Source: Sphingobacterium sp. xlx-96 (GTDB lineage: Bacteria; Bacteroidota; Bacteroidia; Sphingobacteriales; Sphingobacteriaceae). Taken from it: 64,000 bases of DNA. Below are positions 51,114 to 61,287 of the stretch, piece by piece. The notes beneath the pieces were generated by a model. That model searched no databases and was not told the DNA's origin. It was given only the letters and a program-made list of their open reading frames with translations. The first letter of the stretch is position 1. Every line of letters starts with the position of its first letter. The position numbers and the translations under genes were made by a program. The DNA lies in contig NZ_WFKM01000001.1 of the NCBI RefSeq assembly GCF_011007365.1, positions 496,001-560,000 on the forward strand. Direction: 5' to 3'.

Positions 51114-52379
51114 CTAGATAGGAGAGGCAATTTGCATAAGTATAGCAGTAAGCCACCCTGCATAGGTGCCAATTGCATAGCCAAATACTGCTAATATAAC
51201 CCCGACAGAAATTAAAGAAGGATGAAATGCTGCTGAGGCTACCGATGCGGAAGCAACACCCCCAACATTAGCCATGCTACCCACAGCAAAGTAGAAAAAA
51301 GGAACTTTGAAAATTTTGCCTACTATCAGTAATAAAAAAGCGTGGAAGCTCATCCAAATAATACCCACTGCAAATAAACCAAGATTTCCAACAATAGCTG
51401 AAATATCCATCTGCATACCTATGGTGACAATGAGCATGTATAGTAATACGGTGCCAACTTTAGAGGCTCCTGCATGTTCCAGGTTTTTGGCAGGGGTAAA
51501 GGAGAGTACAATACCAATGATTGTAGCAAAGAGTATGATCCAAAAAAAGCCGCTTGTGAGTGAAAATTGTTCTAATTGTGGGTAATGCGTTGTTACAAAA
51601 GATGCTACAGGCTCAGCGAGATAGGTTGCTAAACCCGTTCCGCCAAAAGCCAATGCCAACATGATTATAAAGTCTTTTGTTTGTGGCGTACGTGCATTGG
51701 CTTGGGTTTTGGTTTCCATTTTTTGCATTAATTGATCGACATCTGTAGAATCCGCCTTGAAAAACTGGTCAAATTTTTTGACTTTACTCGCACCAAATAA
51801 CAGAAAAGCCATCCATAAGTAAGCAACAAACGCATCAACAGCAATTATAGAGGAAAATAATTTAGGCGATGGTTGTAAGATTTCTTTTAATGCTACTTGA
51901 TTAGCACTTCCACCAATCCATGACCCCGCTAAGGAGCCTAATCCACGCCACACCTCGTCAGGGCCTATTCCTCCAACAACCTGAGGGGCAAAAAAGGAAA
52001 CAATCCAAACAGCCAAAGGTCCCCCAAGGACTATTCCTACTGTCCCTGTGATGAACATTAAACCTGCACGTTTCCTCAAGGCCCACATTTCTTTAAGATC
52101 TAAACTTATGACAAAAAGGATAAGACAGGCCGGAAGCAGATATCTACTACCTACACTCGTTAATGGAGAGTTCGACCCTTCGAATACATGCAGTGAATTT
52201 AGAATCCCAGGGAGAAAGTAACACAATAATAAAGGGGGGATAACATTATAAAAACCTTTGATGTATTTGTTCGACAAGGATGAGGTATAAAAGATTAATC
52301 CCAAGATAGCCATTAATATCCCAAGGATGACGGCTGTGTCTGTAATTAAAGGTTCGATAATGACTGTTTGGTTATTCAT
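51114..52379 (-). CDS. DUF819-family integral membrane protein
   Basis: Membrane protein of 421 aa with about eleven helices, family DUF819. Visible marks: ILGLIFYTSSLSNKYIKGFY, VIPPLLLCYFLPGILNSL, GSRYLLPACLILFVISLDLK, GSLAGSWIGGSANQVALKE near 150 and GSMANVGGVASASVASAAFH near 370. The paired GSxAGSWxGG and NVGGVASA elements suggest an inverted-repeat transporter. No substrate known. Start is clear (MNNQTVIIEP), 69 nt from the thioesterase gene. Confidence 0.88.
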   Translation of the reverse strand: MNNQTVIIEPLITDTAVILGILMAILGLIFYTSSLSNKYIKGFYNVIPPLLLCYFLPGILNSLHVFEGSNSPLTSVGSRYLLPACLILFVISLDLKEMWALRKRAGLMFITGTVGIVLGGPLAVWIVSFFAPQVVGGIGPDEVWRGLGSLAGSWIGGSANQVALKEILQPSPKLFSSIIAVDAFVAYLWMAFLLFGASKVKKFDQFFKADSTDVDQLMQKMETKTQANARTPQTKDFIIMLALAFGGTGLATYLAEPVASFVTTHYPQLEQFSLTSGFFWIILFATIIGIVLSFTPAKNLEHAGASKVGTVLLYMLIVTIGMQMDISAIVGNLGLFAVGIIWMSFHAFLLLIVGKIFKVPFFYFAVGSMANVGGVASASVASAAFHPSLISVGVILAVFGYAIGTYAGWLTAILMQIASPI

Positions 52380-52632
52380 TTTTTAATAAGTCTGTTTCGT
52401 TATTTAGTTAGTTGAAATCGGTTGGTTCTCAACTAAAATTTTTACGTAAATATTGTAATATTCGATCCCCTTTTTAGGTAGCTAGTTAGAAAGCAAATGA
52501 AAGGGTTTTTGAAATTTTTGTGAATTTATGTAATATTTTTGATAAAAATAGTAACGAATTCTTTACTATTATGTGTTTGCGTTTGTAATACATATATATT
52601 GTTATAACTTTAATTTCCTATTTAATAAAACT

Positions 52633-53904
52633 ATGAATTTGTCTAGACGTCATTTTTTAAGAAACAGTGGTATAGCATTGGGGAGTATTCCTTTTATCAC
52701 ATTGGCCGAGAAGTTGGGAATATCCAATGCAATTAAGGTCGGCTTAGTTGGTTGTGGAGGAAGGGGGACGGGAGCTGTTGTGCAATCTTTGGCTGCAGAT
52801 CCTAATGTCGTGGTTACGGCTTTGGCCGATGCATTCCAAGATCAAATAGATCAAGCATTACTTATTTTAAATAAAAAAGATGCAAAACGCATTGATGTTC
52901 CTAACGAACGTCAGTTTGTAGGTTTTGATGGTTATAAGGCACTGATTGATTCAGGAGTGGATGTCGTACTATTATGTAGTCCTCCCAATTTTAGGCCTGA
53001 TCATCTAGAGTATGCCGTTCAATCCGGAAAACACGTGTTTTGCGAAAAACCGGTTGCAGTAGATATTCCGGGATTGAAACGGGTTATGGAAAGTGTACGT
53101 ATCTCGAAAGAAAAGAAGTTAAATCTTGTTTCTGGTTTTTGTTTCCGCTATTCAGAACCTAATAGGGAGATTATGAAACGGGTTCGAGATGGGGCTATAG
53201 GCGATATTAAATCGGTAACGACATTTAGGTATGGCGGTGAGTTGACTTTAAAAGAGCGAATGAACACTTGGACTGATTTTGAGTATCAATTGCGAAACTG
53301 GTATTATTTTCAGCGGTACGCATCAGATTTGATTGTAGAACAGTCGATACACAGCGTTGATTACATGAATTGGATTATGGGCAATAAGTTGCCTAAATCG
53401 GTCAGTGCCACGGGCGGACGACAAAGTCGATCGTGGGAAGCTACAGGAAATACCTATGATCATTTTGCCGTAGAGTACGATTATGGAGCAGGTGTTAAAG
53501 GAATGCATTTTTCAAGGCAACAAAATGGCACTGAATCCCGTAATTCGGTGGAGGTTAATGGAACGCGGGGCTTTGTTGATGTTAATATTATGAAAAACTA
53601 TAATATATATGGCGACGAGTCATTTGAATATAATGGAAAGATCAATAATATGTATCAGACACAACATGACGAGTTGATGGCAGCAATCTCAAAAGGCCAA
53701 ATGCTTAATGATGGAGACTTTATGGTGAACTCTACGCTATTGGCAATTTGGGGTAAGATCGCAGCATATACCGGCAAACGCATATCTTATGAGCAGATTA
53801 TGGATTCTAAAGAGGAGCTAGGCCCACATTCAGATGGATATAACTGGTCGATGTCTCCTGATGTAACACCAATAGCACAACCAGGATTTAAACCTTTTGT
53901 TTAA
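52633..53904 (+). CDS. Tat-exported Gfo/Idh/MocA-family oxidoreductase
   Basis: NAD(P)-dependent sugar-type oxidoreductase of 423 aa. The ATG at 52633 is chosen over one at 52573 because it puts a twin-arginine signal, LSRRHFLRNSGIALGSI, at the N-terminus. Rossmann motif KVGLVGCGGRGTGAVVQ (about 36-52), the family HVFCEKPVAVDIPGLKR near 140, and a C-terminal dimerisation domain with WYYFQRYASDLIVEQSIHSV. Tat export implies folding with its cofactor before transport. It precedes a second member by 3 nt; together they suggest processing of an unusual sugar or polyol. Confidence 0.9.
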   Translation: MNLSRRHFLRNSGIALGSIPFITLAEKLGISNAIKVGLVGCGGRGTGAVVQSLAADPNVVVTALADAFQDQIDQALLILNKKDAKRIDVPNERQFVGFDGYKALIDSGVDVVLLCSPPNFRPDHLEYAVQSGKHVFCEKPVAVDIPGLKRVMESVRISKEKKLNLVSGFCFRYSEPNREIMKRVRDGAIGDIKSVTTFRYGGELTLKERMNTWTDFEYQLRNWYYFQRYASDLIVEQSIHSVDYMNWIMGNKLPKSVSATGGRQSRSWEATGNTYDHFAVEYDYGAGVKGMHFSRQQNGTESRNSVEVNGTRGFVDVNIMKNYNIYGDESFEYNGKINNMYQTQHDELMAAISKGQMLNDGDFMVNSTLLAIWGKIAAYTGKRISYEQIMDSKEELGPHSDGYNWSMSPDVTPIAQPGFKPFV

Positions 53905-53907
53905 GTT

Positions 53908-54981
53908 ATGCTAACACGTATTAAAATTTTAATTGTCGGTTGTGGTAATATGGGAGCCTCCCATGCACAAGCATATCACAATTTGCCTGATTTCGAAATA
54001 GTAGGTTTGGTTTCAAGAGGCGAAAGTAAAAAACTACTTAACGCTAAGCTTGGCGCTTCGTATCCTTGTTTTGAAGATTATGAAGCAGCGCTGCTGGAGA
54101 CCCTACCCGACGCTGTTTGTATTTCGACCTATCCCGATACCCATGAAAATTTTGCTGTCCTGGCTTTCGAACATGGAGCACATGTTTTTATCGAGAAGCC
54201 GCTTGCCGATACTGTGATTGGTGCTAGGCGTGTTGTGGACGCTGCTGTGCGAGCAAATAAGAAATTAGTGGTGGGTTATATTTTACGGCATCATCCCTCT
54301 TGGACCACATTTATATCGGAAGGAAAGAAGATGGGGGCTCCGTTGGTCTTTCGGATGAACTTGAATCAACAAAGTCAAGGCCATATGTGGGACGTACACC
54401 GAAATCTAATGAAAAGCTTAAGTCCAATCGTAGATTGTGGGGTACACTACATAGATGTGATGTGTCAAATGACAGATGCAGCGCCAGTTTCTGTTTCTGC
54501 GATTGGAGCCCGTTTGACGAATGATATCCCCCTTGAAAATTATAATTATGGGCAACTACAGATTCGGTTTGACGATGGTAGTGTAGGATGGTATGAAGCA
54601 GGATGGGGGCCCATGATGAGTCAGACTGCTTTTTTTGTGAAAGATGTCATAGGCCCTAAAGGCTCGGTGTCGATCGTTGCAAATGATGCTTCCAAAGATG
54701 GTATGTCAGATTCGGTAGAAGCTCACACAAAAACAGAATCTATCCGGGTTCATTACGCAGATCTAAATGAAGACAATAGTTTTGTTAGAGAAGATAAATG
54801 GATCAATCTGGAAGACGAACCAGATCATCAAGAGTTGTGTAATCGTGAACAACGTTTCTTTTTAGAAACTATTCGGAATAATGTGGATCTTAGTAAATCC
54901 ATGGAGGATGCAATTAATAGTCTTCACATCGCAATAGCTTGTGACGAAGCGGTGCGTACGGGCAATATTGTGCAGCTTTAA
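53908..54981 (+). CDS. Gfo/Idh/MocA-family oxidoreductase (cytoplasmic)
   Basis: Second sugar-type oxidoreductase, 357 aa, 3 nt after the first and so in the same operon. Rossmann motif ILIVGCGNMGASHAQAY, the family HGAHVFIEKPLADTVIGARR and HVDVMCQM-like VHYIDVMCQMTDAAPVSVSA. No signal peptide, in contrast to its neighbour. Substrate unknown. Its 3' end overlaps that of the convergent OmpA gene by 4 nt; no terminator is seen between them. Confidence 0.9.
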   Translation: MLTRIKILIVGCGNMGASHAQAYHNLPDFEIVGLVSRGESKKLLNAKLGASYPCFEDYEAALLETLPDAVCISTYPDTHENFAVLAFEHGAHVFIEKPLADTVIGARRVVDAAVRANKKLVVGYILRHHPSWTTFISEGKKMGAPLVFRMNLNQQSQGHMWDVHRNLMKSLSPIVDCGVHYIDVMCQMTDAAPVSVSAIGARLTNDIPLENYNYGQLQIRFDDGSVGWYEAGWGPMMSQTAFFVKDVIGPKGSVSIVANDASKDGMSDSVEAHTKTESIRVHYADLNEDNSFVREDKWINLEDEPDHQELCNREQRFFLETIRNNVDLSKSMEDAINSLHIAIACDEAVRTGNIVQL

Positions 54982-56867
54982 CGTATTATAATTTCTGTTC
55001 GACGGTTTTTTTGTTTTCCGTCTACCGTCGTATTATCGCCTATTGGTTTGGTATCTCCGTACCCCATGCTTGTCACTCGGGAAGAGGGAATCCCTTTTGA
55101 TAATAGATATGCGGATATAGCGGATGCGCGATTTTCAGAAAGCCTTTGATTGTGTATTTTATTGCCTGTGTTGTCAGTATGCCCAGCCACCTCAATTTTT
55201 ACAGTTGGGTTTTTTTGAAGAAAATTTACGATCAGTTGAAGTTCAGTTGTCGAAGTTTTTAGTGGAATAGAACTATCGGTATCGAAGTAAATGTTGTTTA
55301 GCTGCATTATGCCTCCTTTTTTGAGCGGATGAAGGTAGATATCACTGTTAAAGACCTCATCCTTTAAGATGATATTCGAAATATCATATTGTCTTGATTC
55401 AAACATATATCCCGGTTTGTGTACGTGTACTGCGTAGTTCGCACCTACCGGCAATGTCGCAATAAATTGGCCATCGTTATAGTCAGATTCATTAAGATAG
55501 GCTACTTCACCATTGCTTGTATTTGTTACAGCAATGGTCGCAGATAGAGCAGTTTTGTTTTCTGCGTTATAGACGTTGCCCTGTATATATGCTACAGGGA
55601 TTGGTTGTATATGCAGTGGGATGTTTACGCTATATATATCGAGTTGTTCTGTTGAATCGGCAGACGACAAATAGCCTACAGATCCATTCATAACGATATG
55701 TATAGCGGTTTGGTCATAATTATTGTTGATTGGGGCGCCTAGATTGATAGGTGTTGTCCATTGTCCCAAGGTGTCTATTTGTGTCTTAAAGAGGTCAAAT
55801 TGACCAAAGCCTGGCCAACCAGCAGATGCGAAGTATAGCGTTTTGTTATCGGCATGAATATACGGTGAGCGCTCGTCAAATACGGAGTTTACTTTACGAC
55901 CTAAATTTTGAGGTGTTTGCCATTTACCATCTAGGGATAGCTCACTTTTCCATATATCGCTAGCTCCATATCCTCCTTCTCTATTACTGACGAAGTAAAG
56001 TGTTCGCCCGTCTGCTGAGATAGCAGGTTGCGCCTCCCAGCCTTTGGTATTGATCGGCGGCCCTAGGTTGTAAGGGACACTCCATACGCCATTTTCATAT
56101 TTTGAAACATAAATATCGCAGCTACCCAGCCCATTAGGACGGTTACAGCCAGTAAAGAAAATGTATTTTCCATCTGGAGAGATAGAGTGCGCACCTTCAT
56201 TAAAAAAGTCGGAGTTTACTGCGCCAGAAAGCTTTTGGGCAATGGACCAAGTTAATCCCTCTTTATGACTCTCAAAGAAATTTTCCTGATTACTGCTCTT
56301 ACGGGTGAATATGATACGTCTTGCATCCGCAGTCAGTTTCGGAAAGTACTCGTCGTCCAGCGTATTTATAGCTGTTGGCAGTTTCTCAAGATGTACAGAG
56401 GTATCTGGTATTTGTTTTAAAGCAAATACACAATCTTGAATATATTTATCCACCTTCTGTCTACTTTTCGGATTTAGATTTTCTTTGGCGTAAGTCGTAA
56501 GAAAATTTAATGCGACTTGATATTCCCCATTTGCCAACATAGATTCGCCCAATCCAAAAAGAGTCAGTTTGGTTAGATTAGGATCTATCTGTAATACTTT
56601 TTTGTAAAGGGGAATTGCTTTTTGATATTGTTTTTCAGATCGGTATAAATCTGCTAATTGCTGATAAGCCGTTGCAAATTCGGGGTCTAGCAGAATGGCA
56701 TGTTGTAATTCAGTGATGGCAGCATGTTTATCTTGGAGCGACAGATGTTTGGCTGCATTCTCATAGGCGTTTTGTGCCTTTTTATTTACAGAACTCTTTT
56801 GAGCTAAAGTGATAGTGCCCCAACAGGACAGTGTTAAAAAGAAAAAGGTTTTTAATAACCAATTCAT
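54978..56867 (-). CDS. TPR-PD40-OmpA family outer-membrane protein
   Basis: Exported peptidoglycan-binding protein of 629 aa, built like the 15417-17384 product: signal peptide (FFFLTLSCWGTITLAQ), TPR helices to about 150 (YEKAIPLYKKVLQI-like QYQKAIPLYKKVLQIDPNLT), PD40 beta-propeller about 165-420 (YFVSNREGGYGASDIWKSEL, FASAGWPGFGQFDLF), a CarboxypepD_reg-like fold (IQGNVYNAENKTALSATIAV) and C-terminal OmpA domain (VEVAGHTDNTG..., RVTSMGYGDTKPIGDNT, KNRRTEIIIR). Not beside PorP/SprF here. Possible PorE-type or general envelope role. Confidence 0.9.
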   Translation of the reverse strand: MNWLLKTFFFLTLSCWGTITLAQKSSVNKKAQNAYENAAKHLSLQDKHAAITELQHAILLDPEFATAYQQLADLYRSEKQYQKAIPLYKKVLQIDPNLTKLTLFGLGESMLANGEYQVALNFLTTYAKENLNPKSRQKVDKYIQDCVFALKQIPDTSVHLEKLPTAINTLDDEYFPKLTADARRIIFTRKSSNQENFFESHKEGLTWSIAQKLSGAVNSDFFNEGAHSISPDGKYIFFTGCNRPNGLGSCDIYVSKYENGVWSVPYNLGPPINTKGWEAQPAISADGRTLYFVSNREGGYGASDIWKSELSLDGKWQTPQNLGRKVNSVFDERSPYIHADNKTLYFASAGWPGFGQFDLFKTQIDTLGQWTTPINLGAPINNNYDQTAIHIVMNGSVGYLSSADSTEQLDIYSVNIPLHIQPIPVAYIQGNVYNAENKTALSATIAVTNTSNGEVAYLNESDYNDGQFIATLPVGANYAVHVHKPGYMFESRQYDISNIILKDEVFNSDIYLHPLKKGGIMQLNNIYFDTDSSIPLKTSTTELQLIVNFLQKNPTVKIEVAGHTDNTGNKIHNQRLSENRASAISAYLLSKGIPSSRVTSMGYGDTKPIGDNTTVDGKQKNRRTEIIIR

Positions 56868-56956
56868 CTGACTATTTGTTTTTGTACACGACGGACAGAA
56901 ACACGAAATATGTGTATCAGATGTTAAAAGTAGAAAACAATCTTTAAATAAGCGAA

Positions 56957-57589
56957 TTATGGAATGTTTAAAAATTTATGGGTCTGTAAGGAGATATCCC
57001 AATGAGGATGCTCTTTAACATATTCAATAATCAACGGAGTGATTTCGCTTGCTTTGGACCATTCGGGCTGAAGGTACAATCTGCAATCAGGGCCTACCAT
57101 TTTAGCGTGGTCTTCTGCCCATTTGAAGTCACTTTTATTAAAAACAATGACTTTTAGTTCACCGGCAGCTTGTAGAACCTCTATTTTAGGGCTTTTAAAT
57201 TTCTTTGGCGATAGACAGATCCAATCCCAAACTCCACTCAATGGGTATGCGCCAGATGTTTCGATAAAAGTTTTTATTCCCTCTTCCTTAAGACGTCGGG
57301 TGAGATAATCCAAGTTATATATAAGGGGTTCCCCTCCAGTGATAACTACCGTTTTTGCGGGATGTTTCTTCGCATTTTCAACAATCGCTTCAGTGTCTGT
57401 AAGAGGATGTAATTCAGCATCCCAGCTTTCTTTTACATCGCACCAATGACAACCTACATCACAACCTCCTAGACGTATGAAATAAGCTGCTTTTCCAGTG
57501 TGGAATCCTTCTCCTTGAATCGTATAAAAATCCTCCATTAATGGAAGTTTTGTGCCGTTTTCGGGGACTTGATGTGACATTATCTTCAA
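56957..57589 (-). CDS. queE: 7-carboxy-7-deazaguanine synthase QueE
   Basis: Radical-SAM enzyme of 210 aa that makes the 7-deazaguanine core of queuosine from 6-carboxytetrahydropterin. The [4Fe-4S] cluster site is the QueE-type CxxxCxxC in GGCDVGCHWCDVKESW, preceded by MEDFYTIQGEGFHTGKAAYF; TVVITGGEPLIY follows. Typical ending HWDISLQTHKFLNIP. A minus-strand promoter element lies 14 nt upstream of the start. Confidence 0.96.
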   Translation of the reverse strand: MKIMSHQVPENGTKLPLMEDFYTIQGEGFHTGKAAYFIRLGGCDVGCHWCDVKESWDAELHPLTDTEAIVENAKKHPAKTVVITGGEPLIYNLDYLTRRLKEEGIKTFIETSGAYPLSGVWDWICLSPKKFKSPKIEVLQAAGELKVIVFNKSDFKWAEDHAKMVGPDCRLYLQPEWSKASEITPLIIEYVKEHPHWDISLQTHKFLNIP

Positions 57590-57602
57590 ATTTTATAGGC
57601 TG

Positions 57603-57610
57603 CAAAGGTA
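57603..57610 (-). promoter_or_regulatory. -7 promoter element of queE
   Basis: On the minus strand TACCTTTG matches TAnnTTTG; start of transcription would be about 6-8 nt before the ATG, a very short leader. No matching -33 box. Confidence 0.45.
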
Positions 57611-57721
57611 AGATAAATAAGCCAAGGATTGTATATCTAAAAACTTTAAATTCTATTATTGGCTTTTTATTACGAAAAGATTATATTTGATACAGTCCGT
57701 CGGGACACATCTATCTATACT

Positions 57722-60154
57722 ATGAATATGAAATTAAACATGCTCCTTTTGGTGGGCTTGTTTTTTTGGACGAATGCCGTTTTGGGCGAAGGTTCTAAAG
57801 ACCTGTATCCTGAAAATATAAAAGGTAATCGGGCCTTTTTGGTCTCGCAGCCTTTTGAGAGAACTGCTTTTTCCAATCAAGCTTCACATTATGCCTATGC
57901 ACTAGAAGGCGAGACCATAGCTGTCGCTTCCAGTGCTCAGAATGTCGGTTCTGGGAGTATTATACTTACAGCACCTGATGGTAAGATATACCAGACAAAA
58001 TCAAATAATGTGGGCCGTATTCAAGGTTTTAACGGTTCGACTCGAGCTGCAGAGTTAGCAGGCCCCCGAGTCGGATACACCTCATTCGAAGTGCCTGTCG
58101 GCATAGGGCAAAGTGGAATTTGGCGCGTTGAATTTACATCGCCTGATACAGACCCCTTCAATGCCCGTTTGATACATCCATACAATCTTAAAGCTAATGA
58201 AGATTGGGTACAGCATAAGGAAGGTAGTCTCATTGCGGCTTGGGATGTTTCTATTCGAGATGTAAATAATGCGAGATGGCTTTCCGGCAGAGTTTTTATG
58301 TCAATGTTACAATTGCATCTTTCTCAGGAAAGTTTGGCAGATGCACATGGAGGTTTTTATGGACGTAATTATGTGTTGACAAAGGATGGTTACATTTATC
58401 ATGTTGACGGTAATGGTAGCCACGGTATCGATTTTGTTTACTTCGTTAATAATTCAGGTATACTGGATGAACATGGCAAGGTCACTTACAAAAGTGCTAA
58501 TCAGGAGAAGTTAGCTAAGTTTCATAACCCCAATCATGAAGATAATAATTTACATATAACACACAAGATGTTTTACAACATGCCAGATGTGTGCATGCCC
58601 AAAGAGAGTGTTGGATGTTTTCCTGGTGGCGGCAGTTGGTTGTTTGATCCGAAGCAAGTCGTTGAGGTAAAAGATATAGCGATAGAATGGTTAGAAGGGA
58701 AGGAAGGTCAGTTGAGCGAAGAAGGAGTTTTTTTGAGATTTGAAACAAACTATTCTGGTCGTTATAAGGTAATCATCGCTGCAAAATCAGAACAGCAGTG
58801 CTTTAAGGAACGTGAGTTGAGTGTGGAAGCTAAAGAAGGTGTAAATAACTTTTTCTGGGATGGGTTGGATGGAGACGGTCATTTTGTGCCAAAAGGAAAG
58901 GATTATAAAATAGGGATTTCTATCTCTTTGTTGAAAGGAGAGGTACATTTTCCTTATTTCGATATGGAGATCAATCCGAATGGTATTTTAGTAGAGCGTA
59001 TGAATGTCGACGGGACTACGCATAGTGATGCCATCATGTATTGGGATGATACAGATATCACTGCTGGACAACCCAGTGAAATCTCTAGACCACAAGAAAA
59101 TAAAGTAGGAAGTCCAAGTCGGGTCGACGGACATCGTTGGGGAACTTATACACCTAGCAAATATTTAGACAACGGTTTGTCTAATGGAGGATATGGGGCA
59201 TATAGTTATGGTAACGAGCGAGCTATGGATACCTGGACCTATTCCGTGCAATTGCTGGCAGAAAGTGAAATACGAATTAGTGTTGGAACAAGTGGAGGGA
59301 ATGATGGAGGAGAAGCTGTTCCACCTTTAGAGCAAGAAAAGCGTATTAAACTTTATCAGGGAGGGGACGTTAAGTTTGATTTGTTTACTGTTAGCGGCGA
59401 GACTTCAGTGACTTGGAAAGATATTGAGATTATAGATTTTCCGCTTTATGGAGACCTGAAGGTGAGCGGTGGGACTATAGTTTATAAGGTTAAAGACATC
59501 GCTTTTTATGGTGATGATATTTTTTCTTATCGACTTACCAACGAGAGGGGGATACAGCCTGTGGTAGGCAAAGTATATTTAGAGATTATAAAAACTAACC
59601 CAATAGCACAAGATGATTTCTATGATGTCATGTATAATACCCTAGATTTATCTCAAATTATTAATAATGATTTTGTTGAAAATTCTTATATAGACAAAGA
59701 AAGTGTTCGGATAGTAGATTATCCCCAAAATGGTATCTTATTTAAAGACGTGAATGGTAAATGGTTGTATCAATCGAATGAAACTTACATCGGAAAAGAC
59801 AGGCTAGCTTATCAGGTGATGGATGCAAATGGAAACTGGTCGAATATTGCTACTGTAAACATAATCATTAAGGGATTATTTATACCCAATACCATAACAC
59901 CTAATGGAGACGCGAAAAATGATACTTTCCAAATTTTTGGATTGTCAAATTTTGATCAAGCAGAAGTTAGTATTATGGATCGATTTGGAAGAGTGGTATT
60001 TGCCTCAGTCGACTACCGCAACGATTGGATTGTTCCATCTAATTTAACAAGTGGAGTGTATTTTTATATTTTTATAGGCAACAAATCTGGACAAAAGACA
60101 GTGATAGATAAGGGATCACTTATGGTGCTAGCTAATAGTTCCTTTGAGGATTAA
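57722..60154 (+). CDS. T9SS type-B cargo protein (gliding-motility-associated C-terminal domain)
   Basis: Exported protein of 810 aa. ATG 57722 is chosen (an upstream frame needs TTG 57659); the signal peptide is MKLNMLLLVGLFFWTNAVLG. Residues 30-600 are beta-rich with a lectin/hydrolase-like part (ALEGETIAVASSAQNVGSGS, FYGRNYVLTKDGYIYHVDG, HKMFYNMPDVCMPKESVGCF) and FlgD-like FFWDGLDGDGHFVPKGKDY. Two cadherin-like domains follow (about 585-735). The C-terminus LFIPNTITPNGDAKNDTFQI, MDRFGRVVFASVDYR and SGVYFYIFIGNKSG is a type-B sorting domain. Surface protein of unknown activity. Confidence 0.88.
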   Translation: MNMKLNMLLLVGLFFWTNAVLGEGSKDLYPENIKGNRAFLVSQPFERTAFSNQASHYAYALEGETIAVASSAQNVGSGSIILTAPDGKIYQTKSNNVGRIQGFNGSTRAAELAGPRVGYTSFEVPVGIGQSGIWRVEFTSPDTDPFNARLIHPYNLKANEDWVQHKEGSLIAAWDVSIRDVNNARWLSGRVFMSMLQLHLSQESLADAHGGFYGRNYVLTKDGYIYHVDGNGSHGIDFVYFVNNSGILDEHGKVTYKSANQEKLAKFHNPNHEDNNLHITHKMFYNMPDVCMPKESVGCFPGGGSWLFDPKQVVEVKDIAIEWLEGKEGQLSEEGVFLRFETNYSGRYKVIIAAKSEQQCFKERELSVEAKEGVNNFFWDGLDGDGHFVPKGKDYKIGISISLLKGEVHFPYFDMEINPNGILVERMNVDGTTHSDAIMYWDDTDITAGQPSEISRPQENKVGSPSRVDGHRWGTYTPSKYLDNGLSNGGYGAYSYGNERAMDTWTYSVQLLAESEIRISVGTSGGNDGGEAVPPLEQEKRIKLYQGGDVKFDLFTVSGETSVTWKDIEIIDFPLYGDLKVSGGTIVYKVKDIAFYGDDIFSYRLTNERGIQPVVGKVYLEIIKTNPIAQDDFYDVMYNTLDLSQIINNDFVENSYIDKESVRIVDYPQNGILFKDVNGKWLYQSNETYIGKDRLAYQVMDANGNWSNIATVNIIIKGLFIPNTITPNGDAKNDTFQIFGLSNFDQAEVSIMDRFGRVVFASVDYRNDWIVPSNLTSGVYFYIFIGNKSGQKTVIDKGSLMVLANSSFED

Positions 60155-60235
60155 GTGTTTTATACTCTATATCTTACTAAATTGAGTATAGTTTGAGAGT
60201 GTGAAATAATATGCATCCTCTTATTTTATAGTGTC

Positions 60236-61171
60236 TTAATGCCATTCTTCTCGTCCCAAACTTTTTTTGTTTTTGGTATCTATTGGTTTAAAGTCTTTAT
60301 CGTTTACTTTCAAATCTGATAGATCAGGCTGTCCCGCATCAAGCCAAGCTGAATACCAAAGCGATGCCACACTAAGAATAGATGATCTAAAACGTCGTTC
60401 CACCATACCATTGAGCGCTTGATGGTATATCGTCGCATAGCTGTCGGAATAAGTATAGATTAGTTGGTTGTTTCTCTCTATGTAAGCTTTACGTTCAGAA
60501 GCTTTAAATTTCAGGGAAAGCTGTTTCTCAATTTGAAGAACAGAATCTACAAGAGCGTTGCTTTCTCTTACTATTTTCCAGGATTCTTCCAAGGGATCGC
60601 TGATATATTCTGCTCTTTTAATAAAGTAATTGTATTCATTAGAGAACATTTCAGGAAGTCTCGTCTCCCAAAAGGAGTGTATGCCAACCTGATCAGTGTA
60701 CTGACCATTGTAATTGCTGCTTGTATGCAAAGGAACATGGGCGTCAGCAATATAATGGCCGATGTCTGCACAGTATTGAATGATTTTTCTTTCATTGCAG
60801 TCTTTGAAAGATCGTACTAGATTTTGATAGGTTTTCCATATCTGCCAAGGCACAATACCCTGCGCTAATAATTTACGCTCCGAGTATTTTTCTACCGCCT
60901 TACTCCAATGAATAGGGACGGAATCTATATTTTCGTAGCGATCGATATCTATGTAGTGTCTAGGTCCTTCTACAGTATCAACATAACAGCGTTTATCAGC
61001 ATCGACAGCTTTTTCTGTGATGAGTTTTATATTTTTCTTGAAAAAGGGGGCTAGTTCGGAAGGTAATAGAAATATCGCTGTCTCGTTTATTTTTTTATGT
61101 GCATAGAATCCCCAAGAACAAGTAAATATAAGGATGGACATACCTATCAATACTCTTGTTGCGGTTGTCAT
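60236..61171 (-). CDS. Zinc-dependent phospholipase C / S1-P1 nuclease-like exported protein
   Basis: Exported protein of 311 aa of the S1/P1 nuclease-zinc phospholipase C superfamily. After the signal peptide the mature N-terminus should be Trp (SWGFYAHKKINETA), as the trinuclear-zinc fold requires. Further ligands: HYIDIDRYENID near 95, YCADIGHYIADAHVPLHTSS near 140 and GIHSFWETRLPEMF near 170. Phosphodiesterase activity on nucleotide or lipid is likely; substrate unknown. Confidence 0.82.
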   Translation of the reverse strand: MTTATRVLIGMSILIFTCSWGFYAHKKINETAIFLLPSELAPFFKKNIKLITEKAVDADKRCYVDTVEGPRHYIDIDRYENIDSVPIHWSKAVEKYSERKLLAQGIVPWQIWKTYQNLVRSFKDCNERKIIQYCADIGHYIADAHVPLHTSSNYNGQYTDQVGIHSFWETRLPEMFSNEYNYFIKRAEYISDPLEESWKIVRESNALVDSVLQIEKQLSLKFKASERKAYIERNNQLIYTYSDSYATIYHQALNGMVERRFRSSILSVASLWYSAWLDAGQPDLSDLKVNDKDFKPIDTKNKKSLGREEWH

Positions 61172-61287
61172 ATCGTAATGGTTATGAGTTTGAAGTTACT
61201 GAAATAATATGCTTAATCATAATTTAACACGATGAAGAGAAGCAAATCGAAAAAAATGAGTATTTTCGAATCACTTTAAAATTGAGG

